This document shows positions 9,235 through 18,452 of a DNA stretch of 64,000 nucleotides, in pieces. Each line of letters begins with the position of its first letter. Position 1 is the first letter of the stretch. Position numbers and translations under genes: made by a program. The notes below the pieces were generated by a model. The model saw only the letters and a program-made list of their open reading frames with translations. It was not told the DNA's origin and did not search any database. The DNA is taken from contig CAVWBA010000020.1 of the NCBI GenBank assembly GCA_963753135.1, forward strand, positions 62,001 to 126,000, written 5' to 3'. This DNA comes from Roseiarcus sp963753135 (GTDB taxonomy: Bacteria; Pseudomonadota; Alphaproteobacteria; Rhizobiales; Beijerinckiaceae).

Positions 9235-9437
9235 GGACTATCCTGTGTTTGAGGCTGAGCCTCGAAAGATCGAAAACTGACGCGCGCAATCGCTGACACC
9301 GAGTCGCGCAAGTTGCGGGGCCTTTAGCAGACAGGCTATTTCTTGTCCAGAGCGCGCTTGCGTCGTCCGCGGTGAACGACACGGGTTCCGTTGTTGCATC
9401 CATCATGGCATAGAACAACCAAGTCAGGATCCTTGAA

Positions 9438-9653
9438 ATGAACAGATTCGATCGGCGTCCGGTCGACGCAGGCGAAGCGAAAGTTGAATTTCTTGATGGC
9501 GACTTCCGCATTCTCCGTCCGGGCGCCTATGTGCGCTGCGCCGTGACGGGTGAGGCGATCCCTCTCGATGAACTACGCTATTGGAGCGTGGATCGCCAGG
9601 AGGCTTACGCCAGTCCGGCCGCGTCGATGAAGCGAGAATGTGAGAGCCCGTAG
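9438..9653 (+). CDS. DUF2093 family protein
   Basis: A 71-residue protein with the conserved block FRILRPGAYVRCAVTGEAIP followed by LDELRYWSVDRQEAY, which matches the DUF2093 family as I remember it from alphaproteobacteria. The single CAVTG cysteine is typical. Function is unknown. The gene is monocistronic. Confidence 0.85.
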   Translation: MNRFDRRPVDAGEAKVEFLDGDFRILRPGAYVRCAVTGEAIPLDELRYWSVDRQEAYASPAASMKRECESP

Positions 9654-9760
9654 AGCCGGCCGCGTCTGGATCGGCGCCATGCCATAGTCTCGTGATTCGG
9701 GCCTCGACAACCGGCGCGCGAGTTCGCCGGAAGTAAATAGAAATAAAAGCGCCTAAACGT

Positions 9761-9794
9761 TAATAAGCGCTAGTAAAATAACTAGCATTTATTA
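9761..9794. terminator. AT-rich hairpin downstream of the DUF2093 gene
   Basis: TAATAAGCGCTAGT (9761-9774) pairs with ACTAGCATTTATTA (9781-9794) at 12 of 14 positions around a 6-base loop, and a T-rich run follows at 9799-9807. It may terminate the DUF2093 transcript, though it lies about 100 bases after the stop. Confidence 0.4.
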
Positions 9795-9900
9795 GCATTT
9801 ATTTTTTCGAATCGGGACTTTTCAACGGGTTACAGCGGAAAAAAATAAAAAAATCTCCGTGCCGCTTCGGCTTGCATCCGAGGTTGCAGACCAAACGTAT

Positions 9901-9968
9901 CAAACAGCCTGTCGGCCTTCTCCTTCCACACCGACAAACAGCCTGTCGGCCTTCTCCTTCCACACCGA
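9901..9968. repeat. exact tandem duplication, 2 x 34 bp
   Basis: Bases 9901-9934 and 9935-9968 are identical. Because 34 is not a multiple of three, the duplication changes the reading frame of any gene crossing it. Confidence 0.95.
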
Positions 9969-10083
9969 ATAGAGCCCAGCGCGGATCGATTCGGCCAGCA
10001 CCAACATTAGTACCATGTGTTTCTATTTTTTGCAACATCAGATCGTATGCCTGCGGTGCGGCGGCGACGGGGTTGGCTCTCCG

Positions 10084-11155
10084 TCATCGGATCGGCGGGG
10101 CGTATTGAATGCCGCCTTCGTTCCACAATTGGTTGAGGCCCCGCGGAATGGCGAGCGGGGTTCTCGCGCCGAGGTTGCGCTCAAAGACCTCGCCGTAATT
10201 GCCGACGTATCGGATGATGTTGGCCGCCCAGGCGTTCGACAGGCCAATCTCCTCGCCGAAGTCCCCGGTTGTCCCCGACCAGCCGCTTGACCTCCGGCTT
10301 CTGCGACCGCAGCGCCTGGTCGATGGTCTGGGAGCTCACTCCGAGTTCCTCGGCGTTAAGCATAGCGAAAAAGACCCACCTCACGAGACTGATCCATTGC
10401 AGGTCATCGTTGCGCACGACCGGGCCAAGGGGCTCCTTGGAGATCACGTCCGGCAGAATCACCTGGTCCCTCGGCTTGGCGAGGCGGAGGCGCAGCGCGT
10501 AGAGCTGGGAGAGATCGCTGGTCAGGACCGAGCAAAGACCGGCGTCGTAATCTCTGATCAACTCGTCGATCGAGGAGGCGATGACCTCCTGGAGAGCCAT
10601 GTTGTAGCTGCTGAAGAAGTCGGCGAGATTGTCGATCGTCGTGGTGCCGCTCTCCACGCACACCTTAGCGCCGTCGAGCTGAAGGGCCGAATTGATGCGC
10701 AGCGCGCGCGGGACCATGAATCCCTGTCCGTCGTAGTAGGTGGCGCCGACGAAAGTCAGGCCGAACTCGGTTTCCCGACCCATCGTCCAGGTGGAATTGC
10801 GCGCAAGAACGTCGATTTTGCCGTCCCGGAGCGCCTGAAAGCGCGCATCCGCGGATAGCGGCACGAGCTTGACCTTCTTCGGATCGCCAAACACGGCCGC
10901 CGCGATCGCGCGGCAGAAATCGACGTCAAAACCGGTCCATACCCCGCGCTCATCGACGTTGGAGAACCCGGGCAGCCCTTCATTGACCCCGCAGACCAAC
11001 GATCCGCGCGCCTTGACCGCCGCCAAGGTCGGCGACGAGGCGGCGGCCTGGGCGAAGCCAGCCGTCGCCAAGACGCAGGCTGCGATGGCCCATCGCAGCA
11101 TCGCCCGTCCCAGTCCATCAAGTCGGCGCGGTCGATCCATTCGGACGCTCACCAT
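10084..11155 (-). CDS. amino-acid ABC transporter periplasmic binding protein, frameshifted near 10262
   Basis: This is an AapJ/general L-amino-acid-type solute-binding protein of about 356 residues. A signal peptide (LRWAIAACVLATAGFAQAA) precedes the SBP_bac_3 domain: VKARGSLVCGVNEGLPGFSN, GVWTGFDVDFCRAIAAAVFG and VLARNSTWTMGRE. After VKRLVGDN the frame changes by one base near 10256-10266. The expected end (DFGEEIGLSNAWAANIIRYV ... ARTPLAIPRGLNQLWNEGGI) continues in the next frame to a stop at 10084-10086. Starts at 11155, 11140 and 11101 are all possible. No permease or ATPase gene adjoins it. Confidence 0.85.
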
Positions 11156-11298
11156 TGGCGCTCTTGAGAGACATTAGCTGGCAAAGCGGCTGGAGAAAAC
11201 CGCCGGCCCGCGGCAGCCGAAACGGAGCGCCATTCAAACCCGCCCGTGGCGGCGCGGCTTCCGCGCCTCAACGGCGGTTCAACGTCTCGTGCGAACGG

Positions 11299-11766
11299 CT
11301 ATTCCGCGCCAGCGGCGTCGAGAACAGTAAGCGGAAGTCCAAAGGCGGGAAAGAGGCGCGGGCCGAGAGGTCCGACAAACACGGTCAGCGCCGAAATCGA
11401 GTCCTGGTCGAGTTCGAGGACCTGAAGGGCGTGAGCGGCCCATTGCTGGTCCGCGCTCGTGCGAGCATAGATGGCGAATGCGGGTTGCCCATTGGCCGCC
11501 GTCGGCGTCAAGCGAAGGCCGCCTACGGTGTTCCAGGCCAGTGCGAAGAACTCGCGGATCGCATGGCGTCCCGCATACCATTGTCGCCACGGCGGCATGG
11601 TCAAGGTCGCATCTTCCTTGAGGAGGGCCACGAAGCCGTCGAGATCGTGGTCTTCCCATGCGCGCAAATAGCGACCGAGCAGCTTCTGCTGCGCGGGATC
11701 AGGCTGGGGCGGCGCCGTCGGTCGCCCGTTCGGATAGCATTTGGCGAGCGTCTCGCGCGTCGAGCG
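11299..11766 (-). pseudogene. C-terminal remnant of an ECF (SigJ-like) sigma factor
   Basis: The frame lacks a start and opens at RSTRETLAKCYPNGRP, which is the end of a sigma region-4 helix and its linker in SigJ/TIGR02960-type factors. A SnoaL-like domain then follows (LGRYLRAWEDHDLDGFVALL, TMPPWRQWYAGRHAIREFF) and runs to the stop. The sigma-2 domain and most of sigma-4 are missing. Upstream it abuts the SDR remnant in another frame, so it cannot be translated as a normal factor. Confidence 0.7.
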
Positions 11767-11935
11767 CTAGAACTTTGGCGCCGGGGACCTCCTGAGCCAA
11801 TTGCCGAAGGGGAGCCTCCTGTCTCGCCGCCGCGAGAACATGCGCGCCATTGCGCCCAGCGGCTTCGACAATTCGCCGCCCTACCCCTCGGCTGCCGCCG
11901 ATGACAACCATGGTCTTGCCGGTCAATGTGGACAT
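11745..11935 (-). pseudogene. N-terminal remnant of a short-chain dehydrogenase
   Basis: The start is well defined: an ATG at 11935 with a GAGGGCGAG leader. The protein begins MSTLTGKTMVVIGGSRGVGR with the Rossmann glycine motif, and continues to VLALDARDAR at about residue 64. It then runs into the sigma-factor remnant in a different frame and stops at 11699. The substrate-binding half and the catalytic YxxxK are absent. Confidence 0.7.
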
Positions 11936-12213
11936 CTCGCCCTCTTCGCTTTCGTTCGCTGCGCCCGTTGCGCTGATCTTGTAAGACCGGCGCGGCGGCT
12001 CGAACTCATCGGCGGCAGAAGAATTTCTTGGCTGTCCGTGGCGCGCGGCGACCCAATCGAGAGCGATCATGCGGTTTTTTGCCTGCAATATACGTGGCCA
12101 CACAATTCCGCTTGCGTTGCTCCCAATAATGGTTCATATGTGAACTTTATCGCGGCTGCATGGAGCCGCGTTCGCCGCTGTGCGGCTCCTGCGCGACAAT
12201 CGGGGTACCTGGG

Positions 12214-14003
12214 ATGCCGACTTATAAGGCGCCGGTGAGCGACACGGTCTTTCTCTTAAGCGACGTTTTCGACTACGGAAAGTATGCGAACAGCCCCGGC
12301 TTTTCCGAGGCGCCGATCGACGTAGTGGAGGCTGTTCTCAGCGAGGGCGCGAAATTCGTCGAAGAGGTCATCCAGCCGCTCAATCGCGTTGGCGACATCG
12401 AAGGCTGCAAGCGCAACGATGACGGCAGCGTAACCACCCCGAAGGGTTTCAAGCAGGCCTACAAAAGCCTGGTCGAGGGAGGCTGGGTCGGGCTCGCCGG
12501 CGATCCCGCATACGGCGGCCAAGGCCTCCCGATGTTCGTGGGCGCGCTGTTCACCGAATACGAGTGCTCCGCCAATCTCGCCTTCTCGATGTATCCGGGT
12601 CTCACCCGCGGCGCCGTCGCGGCGCTGATGGCGCACGGCAATGAGGACTTGAAAGCGCGTTACCTGCCCAAGCTGACGGTCGGCGAGTGGGCCGGCACGA
12701 TGAACCTGACCGAACCGCATTGCGGCACCGATCTCGGACTCATCAAGACGAAGGCCGTCCCGCAAGCGGACGGCTCCTACGCCATCACGGGTCAGAAGAT
12801 TTTCATCTCGGCTGGCGAGCATGATCTGACCGACAACATCGTCCATCTCGTCCTCGCGCGCATCGAGGGAGCGCCGGCGGGCACGAAAGGCATCTCGCTC
12901 TTCCTCGTGCCGAAGTTTCTGCCGAGCGCCGATGGCGGCGTCGGCGAACGCAACGGCGTCATGTGCGGTTCGATCGAGCACAAGATGGGCATTCACGGCA
13001 ATTCGACCGCGGTCCTCAATTACGACGGCGCCAAGGGCTGGCTTATTGGCGAGGAGCATCGCGGCCTGCCCGCGATGTTCGTGATGATGAACGGCGCGAG
13101 GCTCGGCGTCGCCGTCCAGGGTCTCGGCATTTCCGAGGTCGCCTATCAGAACGCCGCAGCCTACGCCAAAGAGCGCCGTCAGGGCCGCTCTCTGAAGGGC
13201 GCGGCTGAGCCAGACAAAGGCGCCGACCTTCTATTGGTCCACCCGGACGTGCGGCGCATGCTGCTTGAAATTCGCGCTTTCAATGAAGCCGCGCGCGCGC
13301 TTCTCGTCTGGACCGCGCTTGCCGAGGACGAGGCGCGCCACGCCCCGGAAGCGAAGACGAGACAGATCGCCGACGATCGGCTCGGCCTGATCACGCCGGT
13401 GCTCAAAGGCGTGTTCACCGATTATGGATTCATGAACGCGGTCAAGGCGCAGCAGGTGCTGGGCGGCCACGGCTATATCGCCGAATGGGGCATGGAGCAG
13501 TTCGTGCGCGACGCGCGCATCGCGATGATCTACGAAGGCGCGAACGGCGTGCAGGCGCTCGATCTCGTCGGGCGCAAGCTGCCAAAGGACGGCGGGCGCG
13601 CCGTGATGGCGTTCTTTGGCGAAATCAGCGGCTTCCTCGCCGCCAACAAGGACGACGCGGCGCTCGCGCCCTATCTCGGCGGCCTCAAGTCCTCGCTCGG
13701 CCATCTGCAGCAGGCGACGATGTGGCTCCGGCGAACGGCCTCAAGAACCCCGAAATGCAGGGGCCGGCTCCTATGATTATATGCACCTCATGGGCCTGAC
13801 TGCTCTCGGCTACATGTGGGCGCGGATCGTCAAGGCGGTGCTGGCTCGACAGGCGAGGGCTGAGAGCACGCCCGAACTTGGACGCGAAATTGACCCTCGC
13901 CAAGTTCTTCAACGAGCGTATGCTGCCGGAAACCTCGGCGCATCTGGCGCGGCTCAGCGCCGGCTCCGCGACGCTGATGGCGCTTCCGGCGGAGGCGTTC
14001 TGA
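12214..14003 (+). CDS. acyl-CoA dehydrogenase (FadE-like), with three frame changes near the 3' end
   Basis: The enzyme performs the first oxidation of acyl-CoA and is about 595 residues when read across frames. It starts MPTYKAPVSDTVFLLSDVFD at 12214. Marks include GGWVGLAGDPAYGGQGLP, the FAD-binding TMNLTEPHCGTDLG, ISAGEHDLTDNIVHLVLARI and the C-terminal AKFFNERMLPETSAHLARL. The frame is unbroken to about 13725. It then changes three times (near 13730, 13760 and 13875), and the family end continues to the stop at 14001-14003. A fadA/fadB pair follows, so it feeds the same pathway. Confidence 0.85.
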
Positions 14004-14032
14004 AAGCGGAAGAAAAGGAATCGGGAGGTCCT

Positions 14033-14503
14033 ATGGGCTCAGCCGAGGCGACGACACGGCTGACAGGCGGCTGCCAGTGCGGCGCGGTGCGCTATGAGCT
14101 GACCGGGCGTCCCCGGGGCGGCAGCATCTGCCATTGTCGGATGTGCCAGAAGGCTGGCGGCGCTCCGTTCATGGCTTTCACCGGGACCGTGCGCCAAGAA
14201 CGCTTCGTGTTCACTCGCGGCGCGCCGGCGACCTACCGCAGCTCAGAGATTGCCGAGCGGGGCTTCTGCGCCGTCTGCGGCACGCCGCTCACCTATCGCC
14301 TGATCGGCCGCGACCGCGTCTCGGTGACGATCGGCAGTCTCGACCGGCCGGCCGAAGTTGCCCCGACGCAGCAAATCGGCGTCGAATCCGCGCTGCCCTG
14401 GTTCCCCGACCTCATGGGCCTTCCGGCGGCGCGAACCGAGGATTGGTTGAGGACGGTCGGCGTAACGGACGCTGGAAGCCGCCAGCATCCGGACGCGGGC
14501 TAA
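14033..14503 (+). CDS. GFA family (glutathione-dependent formaldehyde-activating-like) zinc protein
   Basis: This 156-residue protein has the GFA zinc motifs: CQCGAVRYE near the start, CHCRMCQKAGGAPFMAFTG in the middle and CAVCGTPLTYR, giving seven Cys positions for two zinc sites. GGGAGGT precedes the ATG at 14033. It lies between the dehydrogenase and thiolase genes of the beta-oxidation run. Family members were named after a glutathione-formaldehyde enzyme, but most have no proven reaction, so its role here is unknown. Confidence 0.85.
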   Translation: MGSAEATTRLTGGCQCGAVRYELTGRPRGGSICHCRMCQKAGGAPFMAFTGTVRQERFVFTRGAPATYRSSEIAERGFCAVCGTPLTYRLIGRDRVSVTIGSLDRPAEVAPTQQIGVESALPWFPDLMGLPAARTEDWLRTVGVTDAGSRQHPDAG

Positions 14504-14573
14504 AACACGGCTCTCCCGTCGGAGAGACCAAGAAACGACTAAAAGCCGCGGCCAAGCCGCAGGGAGACATTCA

Positions 14574-15782
14574 ATGACGGACGCGTTCATTTACGATCAC
14601 GTGCGAACGCCGCGCGGGCGTGGCAAGCCGGACGGCTCTCTGCATACCGCCTCCACGCTCCATCTGGCGGCCACGGCCCTGAAGGCGATCAAGGATCGCA
14701 ACCACCTCGACGCGGCGCAAGTCGACGACGTGGTGATGGGCTGCGTCGATCCGGTCGGAGAGGCGGGCGGCGACATCGCCCGCATGGGCGCGCTCGCCGC
14801 GGGCTTCGGCGACACGGTGCCGGGGGTGCAGATCAACCGCTTCTGCGCGTCGGGCCTCGACTCGGTTAATTTCGCCGCGGCGCAGGTGATGAGCGGACAG
14901 CACGAGCTCACGATCGGCGGCGGCGTCGAATCGATGAGCCGCGTCGGCATCGGCGCATCGGGAGGCGCATGGCCGGCCGATCCGTCGCTGGCGATTCCGG
15001 CCTACTTCTTGCCGCAAGGCGTGTCGGCCGACCTGATCGCGACAAAGTATGGCTTCTCGCGCGACGATGTCGACGCTTACGCGGTCGAGTTGCAGAAGCG
15101 CGCCGCGGCGGCCTGGAAAGAAAACCGGTTCAAGAACTCGATCGCCCCGGTCCTCGACGTCAACGGCTTGCCCATGCTGGAGCGCGACGAGCACATGCGG
15201 CCGAGCACGGACATGCAGTCGCTCGCCTCGCTCAAGCCTTCGTTCGTCATTCCCGGCGAGCAAGGCGGCTTCGACGCGGTGGCGGTTCAGGCGCATCCGG
15301 ATATCGAGCGCATCATCCATGTCCATCACGCCGGCAATTCATCGGGCATCGTCGACGGCGCCGCCGCCGTGCTCCTGGGCTCGCGCGAGGCGGGCGAAAA
15401 GGCAGGCCTCAAGCCCCGGGCTCGCGTGCGCGCCTTCGCTAACATCGGCTCGGAGCCCGCGATCATGCTGACCGGCCCGATCGACGTGACCAAAAAAGTG
15501 CTCGCCCGTTCGCGCATGTCGATTGATGACATCGATCTGTTCGAGATCAACGAGGCTTTCGCCTCGGTCGTGCTGCGCTTTCGCCAGGCGTTCGACCTCG
15601 ACGAGAACAGGGTCAACGTCAACGGCGGCGCGATCGCGATGGGCCATCCGCTTGGCGCGACTGGAGCCATGATCCTCGGTACCGCGCTCGACGAGCTCGA
15701 GCGCACCGGCAAGAGCACGGCGCTCATCACGCTCTGCATCGGCGGCGGCATGGGCACCGCTACGATCATCGAGCGTATTTGA
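14574..15782 (+). CDS. fadA: acetyl-CoA C-acyltransferase (3-ketoacyl-CoA thiolase)
   Basis: This 402-residue thiolase cleaves 3-ketoacyl-CoA to acetyl-CoA and a shortened acyl-CoA. Catalytic Cys91 lies in NRFCASGLDSVN, the basic histidine in GGAIAMGHPLGATGAM, and the second active cysteine in LCIGGGMGTA near the end. INEAFASV is also conserved. GGGAGA precedes the ATG. It is followed after 21 bases by fadB, so both subunits of a trifunctional complex are encoded together. Confidence 0.93.
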   Translation: MTDAFIYDHVRTPRGRGKPDGSLHTASTLHLAATALKAIKDRNHLDAAQVDDVVMGCVDPVGEAGGDIARMGALAAGFGDTVPGVQINRFCASGLDSVNFAAAQVMSGQHELTIGGGVESMSRVGIGASGGAWPADPSLAIPAYFLPQGVSADLIATKYGFSRDDVDAYAVELQKRAAAAWKENRFKNSIAPVLDVNGLPMLERDEHMRPSTDMQSLASLKPSFVIPGEQGGFDAVAVQAHPDIERIIHVHHAGNSSGIVDGAAAVLLGSREAGEKAGLKPRARVRAFANIGSEPAIMLTGPIDVTKKVLARSRMSIDDIDLFEINEAFASVVLRFRQAFDLDENRVNVNGGAIAMGHPLGATGAMILGTALDELERTGKSTALITLCIGGGMGTATIIERI

Positions 15783-15803
15783 GCGCGAGACGGAGATTTT
15801 CAG

Positions 15804-18011
15804 ATGAACCTGACCAACTTTCGTTTCGAAACCGACGCGGACGGAATCGCGCTCGTCACTTGGGACATGCCCGGCCGGTCGATGAACGTGATCAACGCCG
15901 AGGTCATCCGCGAGCTTGGCCAGATCGTCGACAAGATCGCAAGCGACGAAGCGATCAAGGGCGCCGTTTTCACCTCCGGCAAGGAGGGCTTCGCCGCAGG
16001 CGCGGACCTGACGATGCTCGAAACCGCGGGCAAGGAATACGCGCGCCGCGCCAAGGCCGAAGGCAAGGAAGCCGCGATGCGCGCCTTCGTCGACGGAACG
16101 AAGCAACTCTCGCTCGTCTACCGGCGGCTCGAGACCTGCGGCAAGCCAATCGCCGCGGCAATCAACGGGGTGTGCATGGGCGGCGGCTTCGAACTGGCGC
16201 TGGCCTGCCATTACCGCATTGTCGCGGACAGCGACAAAGCGCGCGTCGGACTGCCGGAGATCAAGGTCGGCCTCTTCCCCGGCGCCGGCGGTACACAGCG
16301 CGTGGCGCGGCTCATGCCGACGCCGGACGCTTTACAGATGCTGCTCAAGGGAGATCAGATTCGCCCGGCCGCAGCGAAGAAGATGGGCCTCGTGCACGAG
16401 GTCGCGCCCTCAGGCGAGATCGTCGCGCTCGCCAAGGCCTGGGTGAAGGCCAACCCGAACGTTGACGCGCCCTGGGACGATCCGAAGTTCAAGCTTCCTT
16501 CCGGCAAGGTCTATTCGGCCCAGGGCATGATGATCTGGCCGCCGGCCAACGCCATCTATCGCCGCGAGACATACGACAATTATCCCGCAGCCAAGGCCGT
16601 CCTGCAGAGCGTGTTCGAGGGCCTGCAACTGCCTTTTGATCTCGCGCTTGCGGTCGAGGCCAAGTATTTCGCCAACATCCTCCTTTCCAAGGAGGCTGCG
16701 GCGATGATCCGTTCGCTGTTCCTGTCGATGGGCGAACTGAACAAGGGCGCGCGCCGGCCAGCCAATGTTCCGCCGACGAACTTGCGCAAAGTCGGGGTGC
16801 TTGGCGCTGGGCTGATGGGCGGCGGCATCGCTTATGTCTCGGCCTTGGCCGGGCTCGATGTCGTGCTCGTCGATCGCGATCAGGAAGCGGCCGACAAGGG
16901 CAAGGCCTATTCGGACAAGCTCATCAGCTCCCAGATCGCCAAGGGTCGCGCCAAGAGCGCGGACAAGGAGGCGCTGCTTAAGCGCATCACCCCGACCGCG
17001 GACTATGCCGAGCTCAAGGGCTGCGATCTCATCGTCGAGGCGGTGTTCGAGGACCGCGCGGTGAAGGAAGAGGCGACGAGACAAGCGCAAGCCGTCGTCG
17101 GCCCCGACGTCGTCTTCGCCAGCAACACTTCGACCTTGCCGATCAGTTCGCTCGCCGGGACATCCTTGAACCCTGAGCTCTTCATCGGGGTGCATTTCTT
17201 CTCACCGGTGGAGAAGATGATGCTGACCGAGATCATCATGGGCGAGAAGACCGGCGCCACGGCGCTGGCGACCGCGATGGATTTCGTCCGCGCGATCAAG
17301 AAGACGCCGATCGTGGTCAACGACTGCCGCGGTTTCTATGTCAACCGCTGCGTTGGCAATTACATGGTCGAAGCCCACGCCATGGTGATGGAAGGCGTGC
17401 CGCCGGCCATGATCGAAAATGCCGCCAAGATGGCCGGCATGCCGGTCGGGCCGCTCGCGCTCAACGACGAAGTCGGCATCGATCTGAGCCTTCGAATCCT
17501 TCAGGCGGCCAAGGCGGACCTCGGCGCAAACGCCATCAATCCTGCCCAAGAGAAGCTCATCGAGGCCATGGCGGTTAAGGAAGGCCGCTTTGGCCGCAAG
17601 AACGGCAAGGGGTTCTACGACTATCCGGCCAATGGGCCGAAGAGCCTGTGGCCCGGGCTTGCCAAGATCGTCGGCAAGCGGCTCGACCCCGACAGCGTGA
17701 GCGTCAAGGACCTCAAGGACCGCTTCCTGTTCACTGTGGCGCTCGAAGCGGCCCGCTGCATGGAAGAGGGCATCGTCACCGATCCGCGCGAGGCCGACGT
17801 CGGCTCGATCCTCGGGTTCGGCTTTGCGCCCTACTCCGGCGGCGCCCTGTCGTTCATCGACGGCATGGGGCTCAAAGCCTTCGTCTCGCGGGCCAAAGAG
17901 CTGGCGGCGAAATACGGCCCGCAATTCGAACCTAGTGAGAAGCTGGCGCAGATGGCCGAGCACGGCGAGACGTTCTATCGCGCTCAGGGCGATAGGCAGA
18001 AGGCGGCTTAA
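15804..18011 (+). CDS. fadB: bifunctional enoyl-CoA hydratase / 3-hydroxyacyl-CoA dehydrogenase
   Basis: This 735-residue protein hydrates 2-enoyl-CoA and oxidises the 3-hydroxyacyl-CoA with NAD. The crotonase domain (about 1-190) has KEGFAAGADLTML and INGVCMGGGFELALACHYRI, with the two catalytic glutamates of the fold. The dehydrogenase Rossmann motif VGVLGAGLMGGGIAYVSALA starts near residue 332. VHFFSPVEKMMLTEII carries the catalytic His, and the 3HCDH C-terminal domains follow. It completes the fadE-GFA-fadA-fadB run, presumably one operon. Confidence 0.94.
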   Translation: MNLTNFRFETDADGIALVTWDMPGRSMNVINAEVIRELGQIVDKIASDEAIKGAVFTSGKEGFAAGADLTMLETAGKEYARRAKAEGKEAAMRAFVDGTKQLSLVYRRLETCGKPIAAAINGVCMGGGFELALACHYRIVADSDKARVGLPEIKVGLFPGAGGTQRVARLMPTPDALQMLLKGDQIRPAAAKKMGLVHEVAPSGEIVALAKAWVKANPNVDAPWDDPKFKLPSGKVYSAQGMMIWPPANAIYRRETYDNYPAAKAVLQSVFEGLQLPFDLALAVEAKYFANILLSKEAAAMIRSLFLSMGELNKGARRPANVPPTNLRKVGVLGAGLMGGGIAYVSALAGLDVVLVDRDQEAADKGKAYSDKLISSQIAKGRAKSADKEALLKRITPTADYAELKGCDLIVEAVFEDRAVKEEATRQAQAVVGPDVVFASNTSTLPISSLAGTSLNPELFIGVHFFSPVEKMMLTEIIMGEKTGATALATAMDFVRAIKKTPIVVNDCRGFYVNRCVGNYMVEAHAMVMEGVPPAMIENAAKMAGMPVGPLALNDEVGIDLSLRILQAAKADLGANAINPAQEKLIEAMAVKEGRFGRKNGKGFYDYPANGPKSLWPGLAKIVGKRLDPDSVSVKDLKDRFLFTVALEAARCMEEGIVTDPREADVGSILGFGFAPYSGGALSFIDGMGLKAFVSRAKELAAKYGPQFEPSEKLAQMAEHGETFYRAQGDRQKAA

Positions 18012-18100
18012 GGCGCAACCGCCCCTGATGGAGCGCGGCGTCGGCTCGAAGCCGCCGAGGTCCATCAGCACTCAACAATCTTGCTGCTAACAAGTTGATT

Positions 18101-18115
18101 TGGCACGATTTTTGC
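18101..18115 (+). promoter_or_regulatory. sigma-54 (-24/-12) promoter of usg
   Basis: TGGCACG-ATTT-TTGC matches the RpoN consensus TGGCACG-N4-TTGC exactly, with the GG and GC doublets ten bases apart. It lies 68 bases before the usg ATG, leaving a leader of about 55 bases. Confidence 0.75.
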
Positions 18116-18182
18116 GGAACCGTTGATTGTCAAAGCGCGTTGGAAGTGACACCATCGCACTCTGGGAATCAGGAGAGCCCGC

Positions 18183-18452
18183 ATGGCCACTGCCGATTTT
18201 CGCCGTCAGCTCGAGGGGTTTGGACTGACGACAGCCAACATCCTTTATCGCATGCCCGATCACCCCGATATCCTGCAGAACTTCATCTGGCAGCAGCACG
18301 ATCTGCATCCGCACTTCCCCGAGCTTAAGAAGTTCCTCGACTTCTGGACTCGCGAGCTGGACGGGCTGCTTCATTCGGTGACAGTGGCGCACTCGCGCCT
18401 CATCAAGCCGGCGGAATTCAAGGCGGTCGGCGCGGAATTTCGGCTGAACTGA
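18183..18452 (+). CDS. usg: Usg family protein
   Basis: An 89-residue protein beginning MATADFRRQLEGFGLTTANI and containing LYRMPDHPDILQNFIWQQHD and PELKKFLDFW, the conserved core of the alphaproteobacterial Usg family. The name comes from its position near trp genes in other species; its biochemical function is not established. AGGAGAG precedes the ATG. Transcription is probably from the RpoN-type promoter at 18101-18115, which suggests nitrogen or metabolic control. Confidence 0.88.
   Translation: MATADFRRQLEGFGLTTANILYRMPDHPDILQNFIWQQHDLHPHFPELKKFLDFWTRELDGLLHSVTVAHSRLIKPAEFKAVGAEFRLN

Larger units (their letters stand above)
9654..10083. other. intergenic region with hairpin, A/T-rich tract and tandem repeat
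   Basis: No gene is supported here. It contains an AT-rich hairpin (9761-9794), a long A/T stretch (about 9795-9855) and an exact tandem duplication of 34 bp (9901-9968). If one copy of the duplication is removed, a 50-codon minus-strand frame opens from about 10016 (see findings). Confidence 0.6.

Noticed and set aside
9901..9968. Possible CRISPR-like direct repeats
   Set aside because: There are only two units, they are directly adjacent with no spacer, and there are no cas genes.
13616..14503. A 295-codon frame ending in the GFA protein
   Set aside because: The N-terminal part is acyl-CoA dehydrogenase sequence in shifted frames; the GFA gene has its own start and ribosome binding site at 14033.
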